Shown piece after piece: positions 22,509 through 33,421 of a stretch of DNA of 64,000 nt (positions within the stretch are counted from its first letter, which is position 1; each line of letters begins with the position of its first letter). Origin of the DNA: Marvania coccoides. Taxonomy: Eukaryota > Chlorophyta > Trebouxiophyceae > Chlorellales > Chlorellaceae. A model generated the notes under the pieces. That model had not been told where the DNA came from. It worked only from the letters and a program-made list of their open reading frames with translations, and did not search any database. A program made the position numbers and the translations under genes. The stretch spans positions 62,001 through 126,000 of the forward strand of contig OY978099.1 in assembly GCA_963854735.1 (NCBI GenBank), read 5' to 3'.

Positions 22509-22635
22509 TAGGAAGCGAATATGATATCCACTACATCAAGGAGGCTTAATACAATGACGTATGCTTGTGAACCCGGTAGATACCCAAATCTACTTGCTTC
22601 ACCTCCTATGGGATTTGAACCCATGACCTTTCGCT
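22509..22635 (-). tRNA. Circularly permuted tRNA-Arg (anticodon CCU)
   Basis: The tRNA halves are in reversed order on the minus strand. The 3' half (nt 38-73) is complement(22600..22635) and the 5' half (nt 1-37) is complement(22509..22545), with a 54-base spacer between. Joined at 37/38 they give these elements. Acceptor stem: GCCTCCT with AGGAGGT, seven pairs including G1-U72, discriminator G, no encoded CCA. D arm: U8, A14, G15, G18G19 and three stem pairs. Anticodon stem: TTCGC with GCGAA, five of five pairs. Loop: TTCCTAA, with U33, anticodon CCU and A37. Variable loop: AGGTC. T arm: ATGGG-TTCAAAT-CCCAT, five of five pairs. C48 can pair with G15. A TTTTT Pol III terminator sits six bases beyond nt 37 (22499-22503). 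The flank before nt 38 contains TAGGA, complementary to the anticodon-loop TCCTA, as expected at a tRNA splice site. Permuted tRNAs are known from red algae and prasinophyte green algae. Confidence 0.9.
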
Positions 22636-22665
22636 GAGTCCTAATAAAATTCATGGCCCGACAGA

Positions 22666-24300
22666 TCAAAACACTCTGCTTATGTGCGTCGGCGCCACCA
22701 TGTATGCCCCATGCAGAACTTTCCTTCCAAGAATCTTCTTGTCTGTGAGCATTGCTTCGTTCCCCTCCACCCGGGCCACCTGTTCCTCCACGATGAGCCC
22801 CCAGTAAGCACCACCGGGCAGCAGCATGCGCGCCTGCCCCTGGCGGCCAGCAGCGTAGTTGCTGGCACAGTCCACCAGCGTTGCCCAAAGCAGCTCTGCG
22901 GCCACATCGTCCAGCGGGCCGCCCGCGATGATGGCGTGGTCCAGCCGCGTTTTTTCGTCGTTGCGGCGCCCGGGATGGCTGCCCACCTTGCTCAGAGGGC
23001 GGTGCCACGTCACAAACGCAACATTTTTTCCTCCTCGGTGATGGCCATGCCCTGGAGGTGCGCTGCCGCCTCGTAAATGTCCTCCACGAAGGACCGCGCG
23101 CCCGCGCCGATGTTGCCGCTATCGCCAGCGCCTCGAGCGTCTCCGCGGTCTCAACCACGCTGCGCACCGCCGGCTTGGTCCTCTGCTGCTCTAGGATGGC
23201 AGCCAGGGAGACCTCAATGCGCTCCAGGGGGGCTTGATACACGCGCACCACGGTTGAGGGGTGCGGGGAACAGCAGACTCGGGCCGAGCGCGAAGGCAGC
23301 GCTGCTGCTGCCGCCACGAGGCGCTCGTCGGAGCCGGGCGGGAACGGGTGGGGCCAGCGGGGGAAGCTCAGAGCTGGCTCCCAGCTGCTCCTTGACGACC
23401 TTGTACTCCTTGCGGAGCGGCTCATCGTTGTGCAGGATGGTTCGGGCGTAGGGCGACAGCGCCACGATGGCCTTCACCTGGTGGCCGTGCGCCGTGGCCA
23501 CCACCTCGAACAGTAGCAGGAGCAGCTGGCAGGCCTCGCCGCGGCAAGCCTAGCCTTTCGAAATAGCAAATGAAAAAGCTGTTGTTGCCCGGGCTGGTGC
23601 CGCTCTTCTGTTGGGCACCAGGGAGGTGGACGTGCGCGCATCTGGGGCGGATTTTTCAGATGCGGTGCTGAATCACCTGCCGCTGCTGCCGATTTTGACG
23701 TGGGGGACCAGCTGGTGAGCTACTTGGCCGCCACCGGCTAAGCATGCCTCGCTGCATCCAACGGCCCGACGATGCGGCGGGGGCAGCAGGCGGTCCTGGG
23801 AGCATTATCGGCGTTCGAGGAGAACTCACGGCGTGCGGTTTGAAAAAAAAAACAGGAAACTCTGCTTGAATTGCTCACATTGTTTTGGCCCGTCCTCCAC
23901 GAGCTCAAACAGCAGAAGCAGCAGGCAGCTGGCCTCCATGGCGGCATGAGATGGTGCGGTGGGAGAGGAGGGGTCTCTCGGGGCCTTGAGGAAGGTGGGG
24001 TCTGGGTCTGGGTCACCCGCCTTCATCCCCTTTTTTTTCATATGCCCGATAAGCACCGAGGATAATTAATTCCCTTCCTTTTGGAGGAAGGGGTCAGGAA
24101 AAGGGCAACGCAGTGGTTGAAAAACGTCCCATCCATTACCAGGACCTCGACGGTCTCGACGGCGGCGGCGGTCTTGGACACCTTGTTCTCGATCACCCCG
24201 CCAGCTTTGCGGTGCCGCGGCCGCTCGTACGGCGTCAGCAGCAACGACGAGCCCCTTCGGGTCCTCGTCAAACGTAGGGAAGTACTCCTTGAGTCTGCAA
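22666..24300 (-). pseudogene. Decayed coding remnants, partly duplicated in tandem
   Basis: Several minus-strand pieces in different frames look like former coding sequence. One at 22666-23013 has LVDCASNYAAGRQGQARMLL and KILGRKVLHGAYMV. Another near 23080-23240 has VYQAPLERIEVSLAAILEQQ and SVVETAETLEALAIA. A third at 23400-23504 has HGHQVKAIVALSPYARTIL. A second set at 23830-24300 repeats part of this: a Leu-rich EASCLLLLLFELVEDG parallels EACQLLLLLFEVVA about 400 bases away. Frames are broken by several shifts and no intact start or stop links them. I do not recognise the protein; a degraded accessory or transposon gene is likely. Boundaries are approximate. Confidence 0.45.
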
Positions 24301-24588
24301 TGGTTCAAAGGATATACGAAGGTATCAAAATAACAACCTTTTTAGTTATTGATGTTTTTATTGAGCCCTCCATGCAGCTCTTTTCCCTGGCCATGTCTTT
24401 CCCTGATAAGCCTAGAATATCTGAGTATGATTTTTGTTTACACATAACGCACTTTAATTGCACCACGCATCCGAAAATCAAAGTTCAAAAGATTATTTAT
24501 TATTAATATAAATAACAACCAAGCGCTCGAAAAGAATACCTTCCTCCCATAATACTAATAATACCAATGCGGAAACCCCTTGTAATGC

Positions 24589-25488
24589 TCAGAATCCCTT
24601 AAACGGCTTCACCCAGTCCCTCTGCAGCGCGTACTCCAGGGCCACAGCAGCAAACCCAAACAGCAGCATGGCCTCCCCCATCTGCGCAGCAGCGGCGCCC
24701 ACAGCCTCGACCTCTGGCGCGCGGCTGAATCCGTCGCTGGCGGTTCCCACCGTCTCCATCGCCTGGCCCAGCCCCCGCACCAGCCCAAACGCCGCCACCA
24801 CGCCGCTCTTGAGCTGCGAGTTGCCAAGGTCCTCTCGGAGAGCGTAACGGTACACAAGGCCGAACAAAAATGCAGAGCCCACGGCGCCACCCAGCGCCAG
24901 CAGCGCGCCAATCGGGGTGGCGGCGGACGCCGCTGCGATGGGGAAGGCTGCCGCTGTGCCGCCGGCCGCCGCTGCAGCGCCCGCCTTTGCTGTCTCGAGG
25001 CGCTCCGCCTCCAGGTCGGCTTGCGCGCCCACCGAGTCGCGCACCGAGTCTGCTGCTTCCGCCTCTAGCTGCGCCGCCTGCAGCAGCAGCTGCGCTGCTT
25101 TTGCCTCTGCCTCTGCCACCATTGTTGCTGCTGAGGCCTGCGCCTGCCGCTCCCTCAGCTCAGCGGTGGCGGCGTCCATGCCCTCCGCGTCAGCCATGGC
25201 CCTCGCCAGCCGCGCCTGCTCCATCTGCAGCTCCGCCACCTTGGTGGCTGCAGCAGTGACGCGGCCGACCTGCTCCACCGCCGCTGGGTCGCTGGCAAGC
25301 AGCTGCTGGATCAACTCCTCGGGCGAGGCGTCCCCACCGCCTGCACTATTTGTATCTGGTGATGAACTGCACACCAGGAGTGGCCTCCTTCTCGCGGACA
25401 GGCTCCTGGTGTGATGCTGCAAGATTGCTGGGAGTGAGAGACACACGGGCTCAAGGCCTCGCGCCCGGCAGTGGGAGAGCGTCAACAT
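24589..25488 (-). CDS. Plastid-type membrane protein with coiled coil, conserved in plants, function unknown
   Basis: A single exon of 299 residues from ATG 25488; a GTG at 25500 extends the frame but is not a likely start. The N-terminus (many Arg, Ser and Leu, few acids, then PLLVCSSS) looks like a plastid transit peptide. Residues of the middle third form an Ala/Glu/Gln-rich coiled coil. Two hydrophobic segments follow (PIGALLALGGAVGSAFLFGLVY and AMLLFGFAAVALEYAL). The stretch REDLGNSQLKSGVVAAFGLVRG resembles a conserved plant and algal protein family of unknown function. The 219-base divergent spacer to ZNG1 may be a shared promoter. Family membership is moderately secure; function is not known. 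Confidence 0.7.
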   Translation of the reverse strand: MLTLSHCRARGLEPVCLSLPAILQHHTRSLSARRRPLLVCSSSPDTNSAGGGDASPEELIQQLLASDPAAVEQVGRVTAAATKVAELQMEQARLARAMADAEGMDAATAELRERQAQASAATMVAEAEAKAAQLLLQAAQLEAEAADSVRDSVGAQADLEAERLETAKAGAAAAAGGTAAAFPIAAASAATPIGALLALGGAVGSAFLFGLVYRYALREDLGNSQLKSGVVAAFGLVRGLGQAMETVGTASDGFSRAPEVEAVGAAAAQMGEAMLLFGFAAVALEYALQRDWVKPFKGF

Positions 25489-25707
25489 CTTTGAATTCAC
25501 AAAATTTTATTTCTGGTGAGAGCTGGGTGGGCGATGAGGCGGCGAACGTTCTTTTTAAATATGGTTCGCTTGTTTTTCGCCGCTCTTTGTGCTCTGCTGC
25601 TTTAATTATTGACCAGTTTTAATTTTCTTAGGAAGAAGACCTTCGCATAATTTTCTCCTGCCTTTGCCATAGACTCTCTGTTCTCCACGAGTTGGCAAGT
25701 TTGAATC

Positions 25708-27605
25708 ATGGCTGAACAGCAGCACTCTGTGCCGGTGTCCATGCTGAGTGGCTTCCTGGGAGCAGGTGCGTATCGAGTTTCAACCTGGTGTGGCCGCTCG
25801 CCGGACCGGCGGGCATCCGCGCTGGCCTCCAAACTGCTGCTTCCACACCTCTCACCCCATCAACCTCTCCAATCTCGCAGGCAAGACCACGCTGCTGCGC
25901 CACATCCTGCAGAACACCGACCTAAAGATCGGGTGCATCGTGAACGACGTCGCCAGCGTGAATATCGACGCCAAACTTATCAGGTAAGGTGCTTGATCTG
26001 TGGGTGGGTGTCAATCCCCAGAAAGTTCTTTTTTCATGGCAGCCCCCCTGTGCCCTCCCTCTCCCCCAGGAACGATAACCGACAGCGTGACCCCAACAAA
26101 CCGGCCTCCACAGCCGATCTGACCGACACCATCGAGCTTGCCAATGGCTGTGCCTGTGAGATCCACCCAAATTTTTCATGCTTGACCCCACCATTTTTTA
26201 ATCTTCACCCCCTTCGATTTGCCTCATTGCACCCATCATTGTCGCAGGCTGCAGCATCGCTGACGAGCTGTTTGAATCGTTTGAGAACCTGCTCAAGGTG
26301 GCCCAGCGCCGCGGCATCACCTACGACCGCATCGTGCTCGAGAACTCGGGGGTGGCAGAGCCCCAGAACATCCGGGACCAGTTCAACGAGGCCATCGCGC
26401 TGAGCCACCCCCTCACCCGTCGCATCCACCTCGACACCTTCATCACTGTCGTGGACTCGGCAACCTTCATCCACGACTACTCCTCAAAAGCCCCACTGGC
26501 GGGACGCCCCGACCTGGGGGAGGGCGGAGGCATGCGCCCCGTGGTGGACCTGCTGGTTGAGCAGGTGGAGTGCGCCGACTTCATCGTGCTGAACAAGATC
26601 GACATGCTGGACACGGCCACGCTGGACTCGCTGGGGGCCATCATGGGGTCGCTCAACCCGCTGGCCAAGGTGGTGCGCTGCCAGGACGGCGCCGTGCCCG
26701 TGGCGGATCTGCTGGGCCCTGAGACGGTGGGCCTGGTGGCCAAACTGAACGTGGAGGGGCAGCACCGAGCGGCGGTGGCGGCGGCACGCAGCCCGGAGGA
26801 AGAAGAAAAGGAGGAGGAGGAGGAGAAAGAGGAGGGGCATGGGCACCATCACCAACACGAACACGCCCATGCCCACAAAGAAGACTGCCAGGCGTGCGTG
26901 ACGGGCGAGGGAGAGCACAAGCATGAGCACAGGCACGGGGAGCAGCACAAGGAAGGAGAGGAGGAGGGCAAGGCGTGCGAGAAGGAGGGTCACGCCCACC
27001 ACCACCACGACCACAAGCACGGCGAGCACCACCACCACCACAGCAAGAAGAAGGCCAAGAAGGAGCGGCAGAGCACCACCGCTGCCGCGCGGTTCGGCAT
27101 CCTCTCCTTCGTCTACACCCGCCGCAGGCCCTTCCACCCCGAGCGCCTCAAGGACCTGGTGCTGCGGTGGATGCCAGTCAGCCATAACCGCACCCTGGGC
27201 CCAGAGGAGGAGGCAGCCCCCGCCGCCACCCCCTCCCCCATCCGCACCGTGCTGCGCTCCAAGGGGTTCACCTGGCTTTCGCACTCCCACACCACCGCGC
27301 TGTACTGGAGCCACGCTGGGCAGCACTTTGAGATCCGCGACGAGGGGGAGTGGTGGACGTCTGTACCTGAGGGGGAGTGGCCGCAGCACCCAGCGCAGCG
27401 TGCCACAGTGCTGGCGGACTTTGACGCAGAGGGCCCCTGGGGCGACCGCCGCCAGGAGATTGTGTTCATTGGGGCTGGGATGGATGAAACGGCCATCAGC
27501 GCGCAGCTGGACGCCGCGCTGCTGACCGACGCTGAGATGGAGGCGTACATGGAGGCGTGGGCGCACCAGCCAGACCCCGAGCACCCCACCACGCAGCAGC
27601 AGTAG
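25708..27605 (+). CDS. ZNG1: Zinc-regulated GTPase metalloprotein activator (COG0523/CobW family)
   Basis: Four exons, 25708..25765, 25881..25983, 26070..26155 and 26248..27605, give 534 residues with consistent phases. The Walker A GFLGAGKTT is at 15-23, split by intron 1. The metal-binding C-x-C-C is C81-A-C83-C84, with intron 3 splitting Cys83. The guanine-specificity box is IVLNKIDML, and [11 protein letters not shown] is the conserved switch. A C-terminal CobW_C domain begins near [22 protein letters not shown]0523 GTPases deliver metals; eukaryotic ZNG1 hands zinc to methionine aminopeptidase. Unusual here is an Asp/Glu- and His-rich insert (about 26800-27060) with many HxH clusters plus Cys, likely a zinc store or sensor. 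The orthologue call is strong; metal specificity is inference. Confidence 0.92.
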
Positions 27606-28019
27606 CTGGGTAAAGAAATGAATTACATGTTAAAAGAATAATATATGATGTTCAGGCCTCCTCTGCCCACCGCTGCTTTTGCTTTGTCGTGATTCTTTCT
27701 AATAGACGGTTTCCCCTGCTTCCCCCTCCCATTGCATTCAATTCCACGTTAAATTTTTTTTGTAGTACTTTAATCTCTCCCCTCAAATGCGTTTGTTTCA
27801 TTTACTTTTTCCCCTTCAAAAGGCAGGCGTAGGTAAATCACAAAGGCAGCCTAGAAAAATAGAAAAGTAGCAAAGAACAACAGGCAAACAAAGAAACTCA
27901 GGAAAGAATGTACGCAAACAGAACGGCTGCTGTCGGCTGGCGACTAATCACAAAAAGCACAACACACTTTCATTCATTACTATGAAACCAAAGCCGCGCT
28001 GCCATTTTTCGTTCACAGC
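27606..28019. other. Convergent 3' intergenic region
   Basis: 414 AT-rich bases between the 3' ends of ZNG1 (plus strand) and ERMP1 (minus strand). No gene or RNA seen. Confidence 0.4.
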
Positions 28020-30913
28020 TTATTTTGTTTCACCACCCCGCCCAAACTCCCAAACAGAGTTCCAGGTGGTCAGCGCGTACGCCGACACAAAGTCAGGGAT
28101 GGCGTCCAGCAGCGCCTGCGTGTCCGAGGTCGCGCCCAAGTGCTTGACAAACAGCTCAATGCGCAGCGGCACCCCAGCCGGCAAGTCCACCCAAAACCGC
28201 CACCGCGGGGACTCTCCGTACCCCGAGGCATAGCGCACCATGTGGCTGGCGCCTTCGCTGGCGACAGTGGGTCCCAGCGACCACGCGTTCACAGGGCCAG
28301 ACACATTCAACACTGCCCAGCACGGCTGCACAGTGTCCAGCTCAAGGTGCCACCGCGTGTGCCCCTCAGCCGGCCTGCTCGCGCCCTTATTTGCAGCCGC
28401 AGAAGAACCCCACAGCGAGCGCAGCGCCTCCACCCCTGCCCACGTCTGTCGCAGCGTCGGCGTTCGCACGCCCCGCGCCGGCCCTGGCGCCGCCCTGGAG
28501 ATGCCAGTGACCAGCTTGTCCATGGGAAAGAAGCCCTCCCAATCGGAGGAGCTCCACGCCTTGTGCGTGAGGTTCAGGATGGACTGCGGGAGCACGTTGC
28601 CCACAGGGATGGCATCCAGAGAGCTGAAGGTGAAGAAAGATTCAAAAACGGCGCCCTGGGGGGTATGGCGGTGCACGTGCTGCAGCAGCACGCGCTTGGG
28701 GTGGTCGTACGAGTACGGGTGCTGCAATGGAGCAGACCCCGGGGTCCTAAAATCTGCCCAAGAGGTGGCCAGCACCGGCAGCAGCATGTTGACCACCAGG
28801 AAACGAACTCGAGACTCCCCCAGACCGGTGGCCAGGTAGGGCAGGGCGGCGCCCAGCAGCAGCACCGCGCCCACCCCCCACAGCCCTCCCACCACCGCGT
28901 CGGGAATGGCGGCAGCTGCCCCTGCGCCTACCCCGCCCGTCATTCCCATCTTCTCCATGATGTGGGGCACGATGCTGACGGGGGTGGGCAGGCACACCAG
29001 CACGGGCACCGCGAAACAGGTGCACAGAGTGCCCACCGCCCGCAGCGAGTAGGCGCCCTGGTCTTTGTTTCGCCGCCACTCGCGATCCTCAGGCAGCAGC
29101 AGCGCCGCGGCCAGCGCGCCGCACGCCCAGGCCACAAAAAGGAAGCCGCTGTGCATGCCGATGGCCGTCAGCGCGCTGGCAATGAGCGACGCCAGCAGCG
29201 CAAAGCCGAGGGACAGGGTGCGGGCGTGCTCAGGCGTGGTGGAGGATGGCACTATGAGCCCGGTGAAGGGGGCCAGCACGCCCACCGTGGCCCCCGGGAG
29301 AAAGAAGTACGCCCCCTTGAGGCCGTCTCCGTACCACCTCAGCGGAATGGACCCGTGCATCAGCGCAACACGGAGGCCCGCCAGCAGCGCCGGCACCAGG
29401 ATGGCCACCGCCACCACTTTGGCGGCGGTGAACAGCGCCGACAGCAGCGCGGCGGGAGGGGGCACCGTGCAGGCCCACTCGCTGCCGGACGCGGCCGCCT
29501 GCAGCGACAGAACGAGCAGAGCCGCCAGCGGGAAGTGGTGCAGAATGGCCGCAGTCTTGTGGTTGTAAACCACCATGAATCTGGAAAGAACGTCAAAGAA
29601 CACGTCGCCCTGGTCGTCAGAGCCGTCTTCCAGGGGCGGTGCGGTGGTCATCCCTTGGGCCTGCTGCGCCAGCACCCTCGCAAACTCCAGCGCGGCCGCC
29701 AACATGTTGTCGCCCATGCCCTGCAGCGTGCCCGCCCGGATGCGGGAGGTCTCGTCGCGCGCAGTGTGGTAGGCCGTGCCGTCAAACAGAAACGCGACAT
29801 CGATGCCGGGTAGGCTGCCGTAGTGCGCGTGGCTGAACATCCTGAAGTCGGTGTCGGCGGGGATCAGCCCAGCGTCAAAAAAATCTTGGCCCACAGTGGT
29901 GCCGCGGGGGCGGGGGGCCACGCGGGCGTAGGCGCGCAGGGGCCAGTCTCCCGAGTGCTGAAACAGAACGTCTGGGCCCCAAGGCCCCGTGGACTCGAGG
30001 TTGATGAAGGCGCCCAGCTGCGCAGCAAAGCGGGAGGACGCCATGAAACCGTGGCTGGCCTGCATCAGCGTCTCTTCGCCCCCATTGAACAGGAACACAA
30101 TAGGCGCAGCCAGTCCCAGGGTGCTGTTGGCCACAATCGTGCGCGCAATCTCCAGTGCCACGCCCACACAGGAGGCAGCGTCAGATGCCCCAGGAGACCC
30201 CATAGTGGAGTCGTAGTGCGCATTAATGAGCAGGGACCGGGGCGCACCGGCCCTTCTGCCATTTCCCTTGGGCGCGACGCGCAGCACAACGTTTGTCAGG
30301 CCGTTGTACGCATTCGCAATTTCCACCCCAAACGCCATCTGCTTTCCCAGCGCCCCCGTGACCTTCTCGCTGGCCACAGTCACCTCCAGGTCGAGGCGAC
30401 CGCGTGCAGCGTCGGCTGCGATGCGGTGCGCCTCGCTGAGCAGGTATTTGGCTGCGGCTGCCTCCCCAGGGGTGCTGACCTGGCGGTGGCCAATGCCATC
30501 GGCCAAGTAGGAGGTGGTGGCCATGGCACGGCCCTCGGCAAACACCCCCAAGGGCGCATCTGCAGGGAGGGGCACGGGGGTGGCGGTGCCGGTCATCCGC
30601 GTCACAGCGTACTGGAAAAAAATGGCGTTTGGGTGTGTGTGGAGTCATCCAGTGGTTGGGCGGGTTGAGAACTGTGAATAGATGAGTCGCATGTTCTCCC
30701 CAAAATAAAGAATATACTTACGATGACAGCATACAGCAGGGTGAACCCTAGCAGCAGCTTCCCTGAGCCTCGAGGGGCGGGGACGGTGCCATTGGTGTTG
30801 GGCGGGGGCGGGGTTGGCGGGGCTTTGACCTCCAGAGGCTTCAATTTCATCTGTAAATCGGAAAGGTCGCCATGGACCCCATTCGATGGCCCGGCTGCCC
30901 TGCCTTTCACCAT
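28020..30913 (-). CDS. ERMP1: ER metallopeptidase 1-like M28 peptidase, multi-pass membrane
   Basis: Two exons, complement(30722..30913) and (28020..30611), 927 residues, phase-0 GT-AG intron. A Pro-rich cytosolic leader and one signal-anchor helix (LLLGFTLLYAVI) precede a luminal M28 zinc peptidase domain. Zinc-ligand motifs are visible: NAHYDS near residue 193, GASDAASC, FNGGEE, and a final His in GTAYHTARDE. The C-terminal half holds a series of hydrophobic helices and a luminal tail, as in ERMP1 (Felix-ina). ERMP1 is an ER-resident peptidase implicated in protein quality control and stress response; the natural substrates are unclear. Catalytic ligands look intact, so activity is likely. 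It is divergent from the methyltransferase gene with a 265-base spacer. Confidence 0.9.
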
Positions 30914-31178
30914 CTTGTATCCTTGGCTATTGATCAGTTGTTCATATTTAATTTTGCAAACAGGAGACGGGGAAGGCCAGGCTTCCGATTGGCGGCAATG
31001 GAAGCAGTTTTACGCTGTTCAAATATTTTGATCCGTCACAAAAATTGGACTTCAGGCCTCAGCAGAGGCTTCATCAACTTTTTAATGGGACTCCGGGAGC
31101 TTTGCTTGGCTTCCATTCGTCTCCTTGATTTTCGCCCCCACCCGCAGTGCTTGCATTGTTTAAATATTCTAAAAATTA

Positions 31179-33159
31179 ATGAGAGCTGTTTCAAGAATGA
31201 TGATGAGCTCCGGGGGTGCGTTTCGCTTCGATTTCCGAGATTCAATGCTCAACTTTTCCAGCCCTCAGCTCTGTTCTCACGCATTTCCCCCACCTCCAGG
31301 TCTCCTACAGCGCCGCATGGTGACTGTGACCGCCGCCGAGCAGCAGCAGCGATCTCGCCCAGGCGGCGGCTTTAGAGGCGACAGCCGCGGGGGGCGAGGC
31401 GGCGGGGGCAGGGGAGGCGGGGGCAGGGGAGGCGGCAGCGGTGGGGGTGCGTACGGCGAGAAGCGCTGGGGCGAGAACAAAGGCGACGGCCGGCGAAACT
31501 GGGGCGAGAATAAGGGGGGCGGGAGAAGGTGGAGCGATGACCGGCGTGAAGCCAAGGACGCCGCTTCCTCAGCCAGCCGCGTGTTCTTCGACTCGCCCCG
31601 CCCAGACAAGGAGGAGCCCCGCGTCAGCAACGATTTCTTCAGCGGCGATGAGGACTGGGACACTCCTTCTTTCGCTGAAAAGAGCAGCGGCGGCGGCGGC
31701 TCCTACAAAAAGGACGACGGCGGCTACAAAAAGGATGACGGCGGCTACAAGGGCTCGTCTGAGAAGAACTACGACAGGAGGGGGGGCGACGGGTGGGTGG
31801 ATCGACGTGGCGGCAGCAGGGGTGGCGGTAGAGGCGGCGGCAGGGGTGGCTTTGAGCGCAGAGCCCCTCGAGAAGGCGGCAGCAACTACCGCAACAACAA
31901 CATCAACAGCAGGGATGACTACAGCAACACCAGCAGCGGCAGCGAGTACCGCCAGCCCCGCAGCTTTAACAACAGCGGGAGTTCCTACGAGCGCAGGGCT
32001 CCTCGCGAGGGCACCTACCGCCGTGGCAGCAGCAGCAGCAACAACAGCAGCAGCAATAGCAGCAGCTCATACCGCCGCAACGATGATTTCAACGCAGAGC
32101 GCGAAGACGGCGATGACAATGACAGCAGCGATAACAGGCAGCCGTCTCGGTACTCGGGAAACAGCGGCAGTGGTAGCGGCCTTCCTACATTGAGGGATTC
32201 GTGGATCGGCGACGTTGTGTACGGCGTGGCCCCTGTGTTGGCGGCGCTGGAGGCAGGCCGCCGCACCGTGCACACGCTCTACATCCACGAGGGCGCAGAC
32301 TCGTCCAAGCGCAAGGACAAGTCCGCTTTGGCGGCCGCCACCGCGCGCGCCAAGGAGCTGGGCGCTGCCGTCGTGTCTGCGCCCAAGCACGACCTCAACA
32401 TGGTTTCAGACAACCGCCCCCACCAGGGCTTGGTGTTGGACGCGTCTGAGCTGGACTTTGAGACCATGGACGCCATGCCTGCTGCCTCGAGCGTGTGGGA
32501 TGCCGATGCCAGGGCGGAGGGCGTGCCCCCTCCGGTGTGGTTGTGCCTGGACGAGGTGGTGGACCCGGTAAGAATATCTGGCTGGAAATAAATAATTAAT
32601 CAATGGTGTAACTAATGAGCATCGTCCAATTTTCTCACCTACTCCTTCCTTTATTTTCGTACTATTGCAGCAAAACTTCGGCGCCGCGCTCCGCTCTGCC
32701 TTCTTTCTGGGCGCCGCCGGGGTGCTCACCTGCCGCCGCAACTCCGCCCCTCTCAGTGCCGTGGTGTCCAAGGCCAGCGCTGGGGCCATGGAGCTGGTCC
32801 CCGTGCACTCCTGCCGCAGCCTGCCTTCGTTTCTGGCCGACGCCAAGCAGCGGGGGTGGACTGTGGTGGGGGCAGCGGCGCAGGCGGACGCGGTGCCCGC
32901 CTCGCGCTACACCCCGCAAACTCCCACCATTTTGGTGATGGGCAACGAGGGGTACGGGGTGCGGACGACTGTGCGGCAGCAGTGCGATGCGATGCTGAGG
33001 ATTGATGGAGGGGGGAGAGGGATGGGGGCCACGGGGCTGGGGATTGGGAAGGAGGCAGTGCAGAGCATGGTGGACAGCCTGAATGTGAGCGTGGCCACCG
33101 GGATTCTGCTGCATCAGCTGCTGGCGCCGCGGGGAGGAGCGGAAGCAGCAGACAAGTGA
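31179..33159 (+). CDS. MRM1: SpoU/TrmH-family rRNA 2'-O-methyltransferase (MRM1-like)
   Basis: Two exons, 31179..32567 and 32671..33159, 625 residues, phase 0. The first 330 residues are low complexity: RGG-rich, then Lys/Asp/Gly repeats (YKKDDGG twice), then Asn/Ser runs, all probably disordered RNA-binding sequence. A SpoU substrate-binding domain begins near VVYGVAPVLAALEAGRR. The knotted SPOUT catalytic domain follows, with motif 1 DPQNFGAALRSAFFLGA (split by the intron), motif 2 ILVMGNEGYGV and motif 3 LNVSVATGILLHQL. Yeast Mrm1 methylates a guanosine in the mitochondrial large-subunit rRNA; here a mitochondrial or plastid location is likely, since the leader is basic and hydrophobic. 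Organelle and target site are not shown by the sequence. Confidence 0.88.
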
Positions 33160-33421
33160 ATTCGAAGTTAATTCTTATGCCTGCTGCGTTACCGTCCTGG
33201 TTAATCGTGCGCGAATAGTTGTACGTATTTTATTATAATATAGAATTGTTTTCAACAGAAAATCCAGCAAAGAGCACCCAGGGTAAAAAGAAATGTAGTG
33301 GTGAAGAAGCGAATAATGCCAAGAACGACGTGTCATAAGATGCAGCTGCTGGTTATTTCATCGAATTTGCATTTGTTTGGGTTGTTTTTATTTTTGTGTT
33401 TCCAGGTGTGTGCAGTGAACA

